The notes beneath the pieces are model-generated. The model made no database searches and was not told the origin of the DNA. It saw only the letters and a program-made list of their open reading frames with translations. Both the position numbers and the translations under genes were made by a program. From assembly GCF_034190915.1 (NCBI RefSeq), contig NW_026947501.1, forward strand, positions 7,192,001 to 7,256,000: DNA of 64,000 nucleotides, written 5' to 3'. The first letter of the stretch is position 1; every line of letters starts with the position of its first letter. The stretch comes from Cavia porcellus. Taxonomy: Eukaryota; Chordata; Mammalia; Rodentia; Caviidae. Of this stretch, positions 24,641-37,247 are shown one piece after another.

Positions 24641-26849
24641 CGGTGTGAATCGGAGAGCCTGAATTAGGGTAGGCAGTGAGTGGCAATGTAGGGTGGAGAA
24701 AATCACCACAGGGTGGTCAGCATGGGGAGGTAAGAAAACATGCCCTGGCAATGTAGGTTAGGTTTCTGAAAAAAAAAAAAGCAGGGTGGTGCGATTGTAA
24801 GTGTTTCTAACAGGCCATTCACTAGTAGGAGTGAGAAAAACATCACGGGGTGGTGTGAATCGGAGGGCCTGAATTAGGATATGCAGTGAGTGGCAATGTA
24901 GGATGGACAAAAGCACCACAGGGTTTTCACCATGGGGAGGTCAGGAAACATGCAGTGGCAATGTAGGATAGTTTTCTGAAAAACATCACACTGTCGTGCG
25001 CATTGTAAGGGTTTCTAACAGGGCATTCACTAGTACGATTGAGAAAAACAACACGGGATGGTTTGAATCAGATGTTCTGAATTAGGATATACAGTGAGTG
25101 GCAATGTAGGATGGAGAAAAGCACCCCGGGGTAGTCAGGATGTGGAGGTCAGGAAACATGCAATGGCAATGTAGGATAGGTTTCTGAAAAACAGCCCGGT
25201 GTTGGGCGCATTGTAAAAGTATCTAACAGGCCATTCATTAGTAGGAGTGAGAAATACCTCATGGTGTGGTGTGAATTGGAGGGCCTGAATCAAGTTAGAC
25301 AGTGAATGGCAATGTAGGACGGAGAAAAGCACCAATGCATTGTCAGCATGGGGATGTCAGGAAACATTCAGTGGCAATGTAGTGTAGGTTTCTGAAAAAC
25401 ATCGCAGGGTGTTGCGCATTGAAAGGGTTTCTAACAGGCCATTCACTAGTTGGAGGGAGAAAAACATAACGGGGTGGTGTGAATCGGAGGGCCTGAATAA
25501 GGATAGGCAGTGAGTGGCAATGTTGGATGTAGAACAGCACCACGGTGTGGTCAGCATGTGGAGGTCAGGAAACATGCAGTGGCAATGTGGGACACCTTTT
25601 TGAAAAATATTCCAGGTTGGTGCGCATTGTAAGTGTTTCTAACAGGCCTTTCACAAGTAGGAGTTTGAAAAACATCACGGCATGGTGTGAATTGGAGGGC
25701 CAGAATCAGGATAGGCAGTGAGTGGCAATATACGATGGAATAAAGCACCAAAGGTTGGTCATCATGGGGAGGTCAGGACACATGCAGTGGCAAAGTAGGA
25801 TAGTTTTCTGAAAAACATCTCGGGGTGGTGCCCATTGTAAGGCTTTCTAACAGGCCATTCACTAGTTGGAGTGAGAAAAACATCACAGGGTGGTGTTAAT
25901 TGGCGGGCCTGAATTAGGATAGGCAGTGAGTGGCAATGTAGGATGGAGAAAAGTACCACGGAGTGGTCAGGATGGGGAGGTCAGGAAACATGCAATGGCA
26001 ATGTAGGATAAGTTTCTGAAAAACATCGCTGGTGGTGCGCATTGTAAGACTTTCTAACAGGCCATTCACTAGTAGGAGTGAGAAAAACATCACGGGGTGT
26101 TATGAATCGGAGGGCCTGAATTAGGATAGGCAGTGAGTGGCAATGTAGGATAGAGAAAATCGCCATGGGGTGGTTAGCATGGGGAGGTCAGGAAACATGC
26201 AGTGGCATTGTAGGATAGTTTTTTGAAAAACATCACGGAGTGGTGCGCCTTGTAAGTGTTTCTAACCGGCCATTCCCTAGTAGGAGTGAGAAATAAATCA
26301 CGGGAGGGTGTGAATCACAGGGCCTGAATAAGGATAGGCCGTGGGTGGAAATGTAGGATGGAGAAAAGCACCACGGGGTGGTCAGGATGGGGAGGTCAGG
26401 AAACATGCAGTGGCAATGCAGGATCGGATTCTGAAAAACATCGCGGGATTGGGAGCATTGTAAATGTATCGAACAGGCCATTCACTAGTAGGAGTGAGAA
26501 ATACATCATGGGATGGTGTGAATTGGAAGGCCTGAGTCAAGTTACACAGTGAGTGGCAATGTAGGATGGAGAAAAGCACCATGGCATGGTCAGCATGGGG
26601 AGGTCAGGAAACATTCAGTGGCAATGAAGTATAGGTTTCTGAAAAATATCGCGGGGTGGTGCGCATTGCAAGGGTTTCTAACAGGCCATTTACTAGTAGG
26701 AGTGAGAAAAACATAACGGAGTGGTGTGAATCGGAGGGCCTGAATAAGGATTCGCAGTGAGTGGCAATGTAGGATGTAGAAAAGCACCACAGGGTGGTCA
26801 GCATGGGGAGGTCAGAAAACATGCCGTGGCAATGTAGGATAGGTTTCAG
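24641..26849 (+). repeat. Block paralogous to 49,003-51,160 and 59,834-61,990
   Basis: About ten monomers with the variants AACAGCCCGGTGTTGGGCGC (25,190), TGACACCTTTTTGAAAAATA-like (25,590), ACAAGTAGGAGTTTG (25,653), GTTAATTGGCGGGCC (25,884) and GTATCGAACAGGCC (26,465). The order matches 49.5-51.1 kb at +24,360/24,361 and 60.3-61.9 kb at +35,193. Confidence 0.8.

Positions 26850-26884
<35 letters not shown>
26850..26884 (+). repeat. A35 tract in S3
   Basis: Thirty-five A between GGTTTCAG (not GGTTTCCG as in the others) and CAGGATGTTGC. The corresponding places at about 51,160 and 61,990 lack this monomer altogether. Confidence 0.84.
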
Positions 26885-26885
<1 letters not shown>

Positions 26886-29084
26886 AGGATGTTGCACATT
26901 GTAAGTGTTTCTAACAGGCCATTCACTAATAGAAGTTAGAAAAACATCACGGTGTGGTGTGAATCGGAGGGCCTGAATTAGGATAAGCAGTGAGTGGCAA
27001 TGTAGGATGGAGAAAAGCACCACAGGGTGGTCAGCATGGGGAGGTAGGAAACATGCAGTGGCAATGTAAGATAGTTTTCTGAAAAACATCACGGGGTGGT
27101 GCGCTTTGTAAGGGTTTCTAACAGGCCATTCACTAGTAGGAGTGAGAAAAACATCACGGGGTGGTGTGAATCACATGGCCTGAATTATGAGAAGCAGTGA
27201 GTGGCAATGTAGGATGCAGAAAAGCACCACGGGGTGGTCAGCATGGGGAGGTCAGGAAACATGCATTGGCAATGTAGGATAGGTTTCTGAAAAAAAACAT
27301 CGGGGTGGTGCGCATTGTAAGCGTTTCTAAGAGGCCATTAACTAGTAGGAGTGAGAAAAACATCAGGGGGGGGTGTGAATCGGAGGGACTGAATCAGGAT
27401 AGGCAGTGAGTGGCAGTGAAGGATGGAGAAAAGCACCACGGGGTGGTCAGCATGAGGAGGTCAGGAAACATTCAGTGGCAATGTAGGATAGGTTTCTGAT
27501 AAACATCTCTGGGTGGTGCGCATTGTAAAGGTTTCTAACAGGCCATTCATTAGTAGGAGTGAGAAAAACATCACGGGTGGTGTGAATCGGTGGGCATGAA
27601 TTAGGATAGGCAGTGAGTGCCAATATAAAATGGAGAAAAGCACCACGGTGTGGTCAGAATGGGGAGGTCAGGAAACATGGATTGGCAATATAGGATAGGT
27701 TTCTGAAAAAAATCACGGGATGGTGCGCATTCTAAGGGTTTCTAACTGACCATTCCCTGGTAGGCGTGAGAAATACATCACGGGAGGGTGTTAATCGGAA
27801 GGCCTGAATTAGGATAGGCAGTGAGTGGCAATGTAGGATGGAGAAAAGCACCAAAGGGTGGTCATCATGGGGAGGTCAGGACACATGCAGTGGCAATGTA
27901 GGATTGGTTTCTGAAAAACCTCGCGGGTGGTGAAAAGTGTAAGGCTTTCTAACAGGCCATTCACTAGTAGGACTGAGAAAAACATCATGGGGTGGTGTGA
28001 ATCAGAGGGCCTGAATTATGATAAGCAGTGAGTGGCAATGTAGTATGGAGAAAAGCACCACGGGGTGGTCTGCATGGGGAGGTCAGGAAACAAGCAGTGG
28101 CAATGTAGGATAGGTTTCTGAAAAAAAACATCGGAGTGGTGCTCATTATAAGGGTTTCTAACAGGCCATTTACTAGTTGGAGTGAGAAGAACATCACGGG
28201 GTTTTGTGAATGGTAGGGCCTGATTTAGGTTAGGCAGTGAGTGGCAATGTAGGATGGAGAAAAGCACCACGGTGTGGTCAGCATGGGGAGATCAGGAAAC
28301 ATGCAGTGGCAATGTGGGATAGCTTTCTGAAAAACATTACGTGTTGTTGCGAATTGTAAGGCCATTCACTAGTAGGAGTGAGAAAAACATCACGGGGTGG
28401 TGTGAATCGGAGGGCCTGAATTATGATAGGCAGTGAGTGGCAATGTAGGATTTAGAAAAGCACCACGGGGTGGTCAGCATGGGGAGATCAGGAAACATGC
28501 AGTGGCAATGTGGGATAGCTTTCTGAAAAACATTATGGGTTGGTGCGCATTGTAAGTGTTTCTAACAGGCCATTCATTAGTAGGAGTGAGAAACACATCA
28601 CGGGGTGGTGTGAATCGGAGGGCCTGAATTATGATAGGCAGTGAGTGGCAATGTAGAATGGAGAAAAGCACCACGGGGTGGTCAGCATGGGGAGGACAGG
28701 AAACATACAATAGCAATGTAGGATAGTTTTCTGAAAAACATCACGGGGTGGTGCGCATTGTAAGTGTTTTTAGCAGGCCATTCACTAGTAGGAGTGAGAA
28801 AATCATCACGGGGTGGTGTGAATGGCAGGGCCTGAATTAGGATATTCATTGAGGGGCAATGAACAATGGAGAAAAGCACCATGGGGTGGTCAACATGGGG
28901 AGGTCAGGAAACATGCAATGGCAATGTAGGATAGGTTTCTGAAAAACATCGCGGCGTGGTGCGCATTGTAAGGGTTTCTAACAAGCCATTCACAAGTAGG
29001 ATTGAAAAAAACATCACGGGGTTGTGTGAATCGGAGGGCCTGAATTAGGTTAGGCAGTGAGTGGCAATGTAGGATGGAGAAAAG
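26885..29084 (+). repeat. Mosaic segment joining pieces of three other blocks
   Basis: 26,885-27,650 follows the order seen after the A tract at 7.1-7.8 kb. 27,650-27,840 is the ACTGACCATTCCCTGGTAGG variant of 19.1 kb. 27,840-29,084 matches 19,480-20,710 at +8,370, including the 12-bp deletion at 28,356. The A-tract monomer expected next is missing and the sequence passes straight into GGAGAAAAGCACCATGGGTTGG. The switches look like in-register joins. Confidence 0.7.
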
Positions 29085-30954
29085 CACCATGGGTTGGTGA
29101 GCATGGGGAGGTCAGAAAACATGCAATGGCAATGTCGATAGGTTTCTGAAAAGCATTTTGGGGTTGTGCGCATTGTAAGGGTTTGTAGCAGGCCATTCAC
29201 TAGTAGGAGTGACAAAATCATCACGGGGTGGTGTGAATCGGAGGGCCTGAATCAGGATAGGCAGTGAGTGGCAGAGTAGGATAGAGAAAAGCACCACAGG
29301 GTGGTCAGGATGTGGAGGTCAGGAAACATGCAGTGGCAATGTAGGATAGGTTTCTTAAAATCATTGCGGGTTGGTGCTCATTGTAAGGGTTTCTAAAAGG
29401 CCTTCCACTAGTAGGAGTGAGAACAACATCAAGGAGGTGGTGTGAATCGGAGGGCCTGAATTAGGATAGGCAGTGAGTGGCAATGTAGGGTGGATAAAAG
29501 CACCACAGGGTGGTCAGCACCGGGAGGTCAGGAAACATGCATTGGCAATGTAGGATACTTTTCTGAAAAACATCACGGGGTGGTGCGCATTATAAGGGTT
29601 TCTAAAAGGCCATTCACTAGTAGGAGTGAGAAAAACATCACGGGTGGTTGAATCGGAGGGCCTGAATGAGGATAGGGAGTGAGGGGCAATATAAAATGGA
29701 GAAAAGCACCACGGTGTGGTCAGAATGGGGAGGTCAGGAAACATGGATTGGCAATATAGGATAGGTTTCTGAAAAACATCACGGGATGGTGCGCATTGTA
29801 AGGGTTTCTAACTGACCATTCCCTGGTAGGCGAGAGAAATACATCACGGGAGGGTGTGAATCGGAAGGCCTGAATTTGGATAGGCAGTGAGTGGCAATGT
29901 AGGATGGAGAAAAACACCAAAGGGTGGTCATCATGGGGAGGTCAGGACACATGCAGTGGCAATGTAGGATTGGTTTCTGAAAAACATCGCGGGTGGTGAA
30001 AATTGTAAGGCTTTCTAACAGGCCATTCACTAGTAGGACTGAGAAAAACATCATGGGGTGGTGTGAATCAGAGGGCCTGAATTATGATAACAGTGAGTGG
30101 CAATGTAGGATGGAGAAAAGCACCACAGGGTCGTCAGCATGGGGAGGTAGGAAACATGCAGTGGCAATGTAAGATAGTTTTCTGAAAAACATCACGGGGT
30201 GGTGCGCTTTGTAAGGGTTTCTAACAGGCCATTCACGAGTAGGAGTGAGAAAAACATCACGGGGTGGCGTGAATCACATGGCCTGAATTATGAGAAGCAG
30301 TGAGTGGCAATGTAGGATGCAGAAAAGCACCACGGGGTGGTCAGCATGGGGAGGTCAGGAAACATGCATTGGCAATGTAGGATAGGTTTCTGAAAAAAAA
30401 CATCGGGGTGGTGCGCATTGTAAGCGTTTCTAAGAGGCCATTAACTAGTAGGAGTGAGAAAAACATCACGGGGGGGGTGTGAATCGGAGGGACTGAATCA
30501 GGATAGGCAGTGAGTGGAAGTGAAGGATGGAGAAAAGCACCACGGGGTGGTCAGCATGAGGAGGTCAGGAAACATTCAGTGGCAATGTAGGATAGGTTTC
30601 TGATAAACATCTCTGGGTGGTGCGCATTGTAAAGGTTTCTAACAGGCCATTCATTAGTAGGAGTGAGAAAAACATCACGTGCTGCTGTGAATCGGTGGGC
30701 ATGAATTAGGATAGGCAGTGAGTGGCAACATAACATGGAGAAAAGCACCACGGTGTGGTCAGCATGTTGAGGTCAGGAAACATGCAGTGGCACTGCAGGA
30801 TCGGTTTCTGAAAAACATCGCGGGGTTGGGAGCATTGCAAAGGTTTCTACCAGGCCATTCACTAGTAGGAGTGAGAAATACATCATGGTGTGGTGTGAAT
30901 CGGAGGGCCTGAATCAAGTTAGACAGTGAGTGGCAATGTAGGATGGAGAAAAGC
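29085..30954 (+). repeat. 9-mer higher-order repeat, copy 1 (~1,870 bp)
   Basis: Landmarks at 29,112, 29,514 and 29,720 recur at +1,869/1,870 (30,981, 31,397 region, 31,590). The first five monomers (29,085-30,100) match 16,573-17,590 at +12,513. The rest (30,100-30,954) carry the CATTCAGTGG and GGCAACATAACATGG subtypes in their usual order. At about 30,118 the A-tract monomer normally expected is absent. Confidence 0.75.
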
Positions 30955-32144
30955 ACCATGGGTTGGTGAGCATGGGGAGGTCAGAAAACATGCAATGGCA
31001 ATGTCGATAGGTTTCTGAAAAGCATTTTGGGGTTGTGCGCATTGTAAGGGTTTGTAGCAGGCCATTCACTAGTAGGAGTGACAAAATCATCACGGGGTGG
31101 TGTGAATCGGAGGGCCTGAATCAGGATAGGCAGTGAGTGGCAGAGTAGGATAGAGAAAAGCACCACAGGGTGGTCAGGATGTGGAGGTCAGGAAACATGC
31201 AGTGGCAATGTAGGATAGGTTTCTTAAAATCATTGCGGGTTGGTGCTCATTGTAAGGGTTTCTAAAAGGCCTTCCACTAGTAGGAGTGAGAACAACATCA
31301 AGGAGGTGGTGTGAATCGGAGGGCCTGAATTAGGATAGGCAGTGAGTGGCAATGTAGGGTGGATAAAAGCACCACAGGGTGGTCAGCACGGGGAGGTCAG
31401 GAAACATGCATTGGCAATGTAGGATACTTTTCTGAAAAACACCACGGGGTGGTGCGCATTATAACGGTTTCTAAAAGGCCATTCACTAGTAAGAGTGAGA
31501 AAAACATCACGGGTGGTGTGAATCGGAGGGCCTGAATGAGGATAGGCAGTGAGGGGCAATATAAAATGGAGAAAAGCACCACGGTGTGGTCAGAATGGGG
31601 AGGTCAGGAAACATGGATTGGCAATATAGGATAGGTTTCTGAAAAACATCACGGGATGGTGCGCATTGTAAGGGTTTCTAACTGACCATTCCCTGGTAGG
31701 CGAGAGAAATACATCACGGGAGGGTGTGAATCGGAAGGCCTGAATTTGGATAGGCAGTGAGTGGCAATGTAGGATGGAGAAAAACACCAAAGGGGGGTCA
31801 TCATGGGGAGGTCAGGACACATGCAGTGGCAATGTAGGATTGGTTTCTGAAAAACATCGCGGGTGGTGAAAATTGTAAGGCTTTCTAACAGGCCATTCAC
31901 TAGTAGGACTGAGAAAAACATCATGGGGTGGTGTGAATCAGAGGGCCTGAATTATGATAAGCAGTGAGTGGCAATGTAGTATGGAGAAAAGCACCACGGG
32001 GGGGTCTGCATGGGGAGGTCAGGAAACAAGCAGTGGCAATGTAGGATAGGTTTCTGAAAAAAAAAACATCGGAGTGGTGCGCATTGTAAGGGTTTCTAAC
32101 AGGCCATTTACTAGTTGGAGTGAGAAAAACATCACGGGGTTTTG
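30119..32144 (+). repeat. Block duplicated at 61,975-64,000 (offset 31,856)
   Basis: Landmarks at 30,551, 30,718, 30,759, 30,981, 31,397, 31,590, 31,649 and 31,952-region recur at exactly +31,856 up to the right end of the window. They share CACCACGGG at an S3 head and the GGGGGGTCTGCATGG variant (about 31,998 and 63,854). The duplicate runs off the window, so its full length is unknown. Confidence 0.77.
30955..32000 (+). repeat. 9-mer higher-order repeat, partial copy 2
   Basis: Repeats the first five monomers of the preceding unit and then continues as in 17.6 kb (offset 14,382 to 14,385) rather than returning to the unit start. It carries the private change GAAAAACACCACGGGG at about 31,436, shared only with 63,291. 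Confidence 0.73.
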
Positions 32145-35100
32145 TGAATGGTAGGGCCTGATTTAGGATAGGCAGTGAGTGGCAATGTAGGATGGAGAAA
32201 AGCACCACGGTGTGGTCAGCATGGGGAGATCAGGAAACATGCAGTGGCAATGTGGGATAGCTTTCTGAAAAACATTACGTGTTGTTGCGAATTGTAAGGT
32301 TTTCTAACAGGCCATTCACTAGTAGGAGTCAGAAAAACATCACGGCATGGTGTGAATTGGAGGGCCTGAATCAGGATAGGCAGTGAGTGGCAATGTACAA
32401 TGGAGAAAAGCACGAAAGGGTGGTCATCATGGGGAGGTCTGGACAAATGCAGTGGCAATGTAGGATAGGTTTCTGAAAAACATCACGAGTGGTGAGAATT
32501 TTAAGGCTATCTAACAGGCCATTCAGTAGTAGGACTGAGAAAAACATCACGGGGTAGTGTGAATCAGAGGGCCTGAATTATGATAAGCAGTGTGTGGCAA
32601 TGTACGATGGAGAAAAGCACCACGGAGTGGTCAGCATGGGGAGGTCAGGAAACATGCAGAGGCAATTTAGGATAGGTTTCTGAAAAAAACTTTGGGGTGG
32701 TGCGCATTGTAAGTGTTTCTAACAGGCCATTAACTAGTAGGAGTGAGAAAAACATCACGGGGTGGTGTGAATTGGAGGGCCTGATTTAGGATAGGCAGTG
32801 AGTGGCAATGTAGGATGGAGGAAAGCACCACGGGGTGGTCAGCATGAGGAGGTCAGGAAACATGCAGTGGCAAAGTAGGATAGTTTTCTGAAAACCATCA
32901 CGGGGTGGTGCCCATTGTATGGCTTTCTAACAGGCCATTCACTAGTAGGAGTGAGAAAAACATCACGGGGTGTTGTGAATCGGAGGTCCTCAATCAACTT
33001 AGACAGTGAGTGCCAATGTAGGATGGAGAAAAGCACCATGGTTTGGTGAGCACGGGGAGGTCAGGAATCATACAATGGCCATGTAGGATAGGTTTCTGAA
33101 AAACATCGCGGGGTTGTGCGCATTGTAAGGATTTGTAGCAGGCCATTCACTAGTAGGATTGAGAAAAACATCACGGGGTGGTTTGAATCAGATGTTCTGA
33201 ATTAGGATATACAGTGAGTGGCAATGTAGGCTGGAGAAAAGGACCACGGGGTGGTCAGCATGGGGAGGTCGGTAAACATGCATTGGCAATGTAGGATAGG
33301 TTTCTGTAAAACATCGCTGGTGGTGCGCATTGTAAGGCTTTCTAACAGGCCATTCACTAGTAGGAGTGAGAAAAACATCACGGGTGGTGTCAATCGGAGG
33401 GCCTGAATGAGGATAGGCAGTGAGGGGCAATATAAAATGGAGAAAAGCACCACGGTGTGGTCAGAATGGGGAGGTCAGCATGGATTGGCAATATAGGATA
33501 GGTTTCTGAAAAACATCACGGGATGGTGCGCATTGTAAGGGTTTCTAACTGACCATTCCCTGGTAGGCGTGAGAAATACATCACGGGAGGGTGTTAATCG
33601 GAAGGCCTGAATTAGGATAGGCAGTGAGTGGCAATGTAGGATGAAGAAAAGCACCACGGCAACGTCAGGATGGGGAAGTCAGGAAACAAGCAGTGGCATT
33701 GTGGGATAGCTTTCTGAAAAACATCGCGTGGTGGTGCGCATTGTAAGTGTTTTTAACAGGCCATTCACTAGTAGGAGCGAGAAAAACATCACGGCGTCGT
33801 ATGAATTGGAGGGCCTGAATAAGGATAGGCATTGAGTGGCAATGTAGGATGGAGAAAAGCACCAAAGGGTGGTCATCATGGGGAGGTCAGGACACATGCA
33901 GTGGCAATGTAGGATTGGTTTGTGAAAAACATCGCGGGTGGTGAAAATTGTAAGGCTTTCTAACAGGCCATTCACTAGTAGGACTGAGAAAAACATCATG
34001 GGGTGGTGTGAATCAGAGGGCCTGAATTATGATAAGCAGTGAGTGGCAATGTAGTATGGAGAAAAGCACCACGGGGTGGTCTGCATGGGGAGGTCAGGAA
34101 ACAAGCAGTGGCAATGTAGGATAGGTTTCTGAAAAAAAACATCGGAGTGGTGCGCATTGTAAGGGTTTCTAACAGGCCATTTACTAGTTGGAGTGAGAAA
34201 AACATCACGGGGTTTTGTGAATGGTAGGCCCTGATTTAGGTTAGGCAGTGAGTGGCAATGTAGGATGGAGAAAAGCACCACGGTGTGGTCAGCATGGGGA
34301 GATCAGGAAACATGCAGTGGCAATGTGGGATAGCTTTCTGAAAAACATTACGTGTTGTTGCGAATTGTAAGGCCATTCACTAGTAGGAGTGAGAAAAACA
34401 TCACGGGGTGGTGTGAATCGGAGGGCCTGAATTATGATAGGCAGTGAGTGGCAATGTAGGATTTAGAAAAGCACCACGGGGTGGTCAGCATGGGGAGATC
34501 AGGAAACATGCAGTGGCAATGTGGGATAGCTTTCTGAAAAACATTATGGGTTGGTGCGCATTGTAAGTGTTTCTAACAGGCCATTCATTAGTAGGAGTGA
34601 GAAAAACATCACGGGGTGGTGTGAATCGGAGGGCCTGAATTATGATAGGCAGTGAGTGGCAATGTAGAATGGAGAAAAGCACCACGGGGTGGTCAGCATG
34701 GGGAGGACAGGAAACATACAATAGCAATGTAGGATAGTTTTCTGAAAAACATCACGGGGTGGTGCGCATTGTATGTGTTTTTAGCAGGCCATTCACTAGT
34801 AGGAGTGAGAAAATCATCACGGGGTGGTGTGAATGGGAGGGCCTGAATTAGGATATTCATTGAGGGGCAATGAACAATGGAGAAAAGCACCATGGGGTGG
34901 TCAACATGGGGAGGTCAGGAAACATGCAATGGCAATGTAGGATAGGTTTCTGAAAAACATCGCGGCGTGGTGCGCATTGTAAGGGTTTCTAACAAGCCAT
35001 TCACAAGTAGGATTGAAAAAAACATCACGGGGTTGTGTGAATCGGAGGGCCTGAATTAGGTTAGGCAGTGAGTGGCAATGTAGGATGGAGAAAATCACCA

Positions 35101-35160
35101 CAGGGTGGTCAGCATGGGGAGGTCAGAAAACATGCCGTGGCAATGTAGGATAGGTTTCCG
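32001..35160 (+). repeat. Block paralogous to 17,616-20,779 and 53,023-56,185
   Basis: Fifteen monomers in the order of 17.6-20.8 kb at +14,385 to +14,381, with the 12-bp deletion at 34,367. Part of it (32,831-34,460) is closer to 2,451-4,080 than to 18.5 kb, judging by the shared 4-bp deletion. Two duplication or conversion histories therefore overlap here. Confidence 0.77.
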
Positions 35161-35181
35161 AAAAAAAAAAAAAAAAAAAAA
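35161..35181 (+). repeat. A21 tract in S3
   Basis: Twenty-one A between GGTTTCCG and CAGGATGTTGCAC, uninterrupted. Its positional partners at 20,780 and 56,186 are longer and C-interrupted, so this copy does not share their latest history at this site. Confidence 0.84.
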
Positions 35182-36190
35182 CAGGATGTTGCACATTTTA
35201 AGTGTTTCTAACAGGCCATTCACTAGTAGAAGTTAGAAAAACATCACGGGGTGGTGTGAATCGGAGGGCCTGAATTAGGATAAGCAGTGAGTGGCAACGT
35301 AGGATGGAGAAAAGCACCACAGGGTGGTCAGCATGGGGAGGTAGGAAACATGCAGTGGCAATGTAAGATAGTTTGCTGAAAAACATCATGGGGTGGTGCG
35401 CTTTGTAAGGGTTTCTAACAGGCCATTCACTAGTAGGAGTGAGAAAACATCACGGGGTGGTGTGAATCACATGGCCTGAATTATGAGAAGCAGTGAGTGG
35501 CAATGTAGGATGCAGAAAAGCACCACGGGGTGGTCAGCATGGGGAGGTCAGGAAACATTCAGTGGCAATGTAGGATAGGTTTCTGATAAACATCTCTGGG
35601 TGGTGCGCATTGTAAAGGTTTCTAACAGGCCATTCATTAGTAGGAGTGAGAAAAACATCACGTGCTGCTGTGAATCGGTGGGCATGAATTAGGATAGGCA
35701 GTGAGTGGCAACATAACAGGGAGAAAAGCACCACGGTGTGGTCAGCATGGTGAGGTCAGGAAACATGCAGTTGCACTGCAGGATCGGTTTCTGAAAAACA
35801 TCGCGGGGTTGGGAGTCTTACAAAGGTTTCTAACAGGCCATTTACTAGTAGGAGTGAGAAATACATCATGGTGTGGTGTGAATCGGAGGGCCTGAATCAA
35901 GTTAGACAGTGAGTGGCAATGTAGGATGGAGAAAAGCACCATGGGTTGGTGAGCATGGGGAGGTCAGAAAACATGCAATGGCAATGTAGGATAGGTTTCT
36001 GAAAAGCATTTTGGGGTTGTGCGCATTGTAAGGGTTTGTAGCAGGCCATTCACTAGTAGGAGTGACAAAATCATCACGGGGTGGTGTGAATCGGAGGGCC
36101 TGAATCAAGATAGGCAGTGAGTGTCAGAGTAGGATAGAGAAAAGCACCACAGGGTGGTCAGGATGTGGAGGTCAGGAAACATGCTGTGGC
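35182..36190 (+). repeat. Block paralogous to 20,828-22,045 with one monomer lost
   Basis: The offset to the 21 kb block drops from 14,381 to 14,145 across 35,520-35,560. Here CAGCATGGGGAGGTCAGGAA runs directly into ACATTCAGTGGC, skipping the monomer at about 21,190-21,400. The drop of 236 is one monomer plus the difference in A-tract length. Confidence 0.74.
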
Positions 36191-37102
36191 AATGTAGGAT
36201 AGGTTTCTTAAAAACATTGCGGGTTGGTGCTCATTGTAAGGGTTTCTAAAAGGTCTTCCACTAGTAGGAGTGAGAACAACATCAAGGAGGTGGTGTGATT
36301 CGGAGGGCCTGAATTAGGATAGGCAGTGAGTGGCAATGTAGGGTGGATAAAAGCACAACAGGGTGGTCAGCACGGGGAGGTCAGGAAACATGCATTGGCA
36401 ATGTAGGAAACTTTTCTGAAAAACATCACGGGGTGGTGCGCATTATAAGGGTTTCTAAAAGGCCATTCACTAGTAGGAGTGAGAAAAACATCACGGGGTG
36501 GTTTGAATCAGATGTTCTGAATTAGGATAGGCAGTGATTGGCAATGTAGGATGGAGAAAAGCACCACGGGTGGTCAGCATGCGGAGGTCAGGAAACATGT
36601 ATTGACAATGTAGGATAGGTTTCTGCAAATCATCGCTGGGTGGTGCGCATTGTAAGGCTTTCTAGCCGGCCATTCACTAGTAGGAGTGAGAAAAACCTCA
36701 CGACGTGGTGTGAATTGGAGGACCTGAATAAGGATAGGCAGTGAGTGGCAATGTAGGATGGAGAAAAGCACCACGGGGTGGTCATCATGGGGAGTTCAGG
36801 ACACATGCAGTGGCAATGTAGGATAGGTTTCTAAAAAACATGGTGGGTGGTGAAGATCGTAAGGGTTTCTAAAACGCCATTCACTAGTAGGAGTGAGAAA
36901 AACATCACGGGGTGGTGTGAACCCGAGGGCCTGAATTATGATAGGCAGTGAGTGGCAATGTAGGATGGAGAAAAGCACCACGGGGTGCTCAGCATGTGGA
37001 GGTCAGGAAACATGCAGTGGCAATGTAGGATAGTTTTCTGAAAAACATCACGGGGTGGTACGCATTGTAAGGGTTTCTAACGGGCCATTCACTAGTAGGA
37101 GT

Positions 37103-37175
37103 GAGAAAAACATCACGGGGTGGTGTGAATCAGAGGGCCTGAATCAGGATAGGCAGTGAGTGGCAATGTAGGATG
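37103..37175 (+). repeat. Sub-unit S1 (~73 bp) of the monomer
   Basis: First third of the representative monomer. It opens with GAGAAAAACATCACGGGGTG and ends with GCAGTGAGTGGCAATGTAGG. Both the head and the tail can be aligned with sub-unit S2: GAGAAAA-CA-CACGGGGTGGT at the head and GCAGTG...GGCAATGTAGGAT at the tail. The central GAATCGGAGGGCCTGAATTA is the part most specific to S1. The CACGGGG core often appears as CATGGGG or CACAGGG in other copies. Confidence 0.75.
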
Positions 37176-37247
37176 GAGAAAAGCACCACGGGGTGGTCAG
37201 CATGGGGAGGTCAGGAAACATGCATTGGCAGTGTAGGATAGGTTTCT
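37176..37247 (+). repeat. Sub-unit S2 (~72 bp) of the monomer
   Basis: Second third of the monomer. It opens GAGAAAAGCACCACGGGGTG, continues CAGCATGGGGAGGTCAGGAA, and ends GGCAATGTAGGATAGGTTTCT (here with one base changed). The sequence ACCAC-GGG-GTGGT near the start is a perfect 5-bp inverted repeat around three G. The tail matches the S1 tail but carries an extra GGTTTCT before the next sub-unit starts. Confidence 0.72.

Noticed and set aside
26604..27092. Longest open frame (162 codons, minus strand)
   Set aside because: It spans two monomers only because the A35 tract reads as a phenylalanine run and shifts the frame. The related loci with other tract lengths break it.
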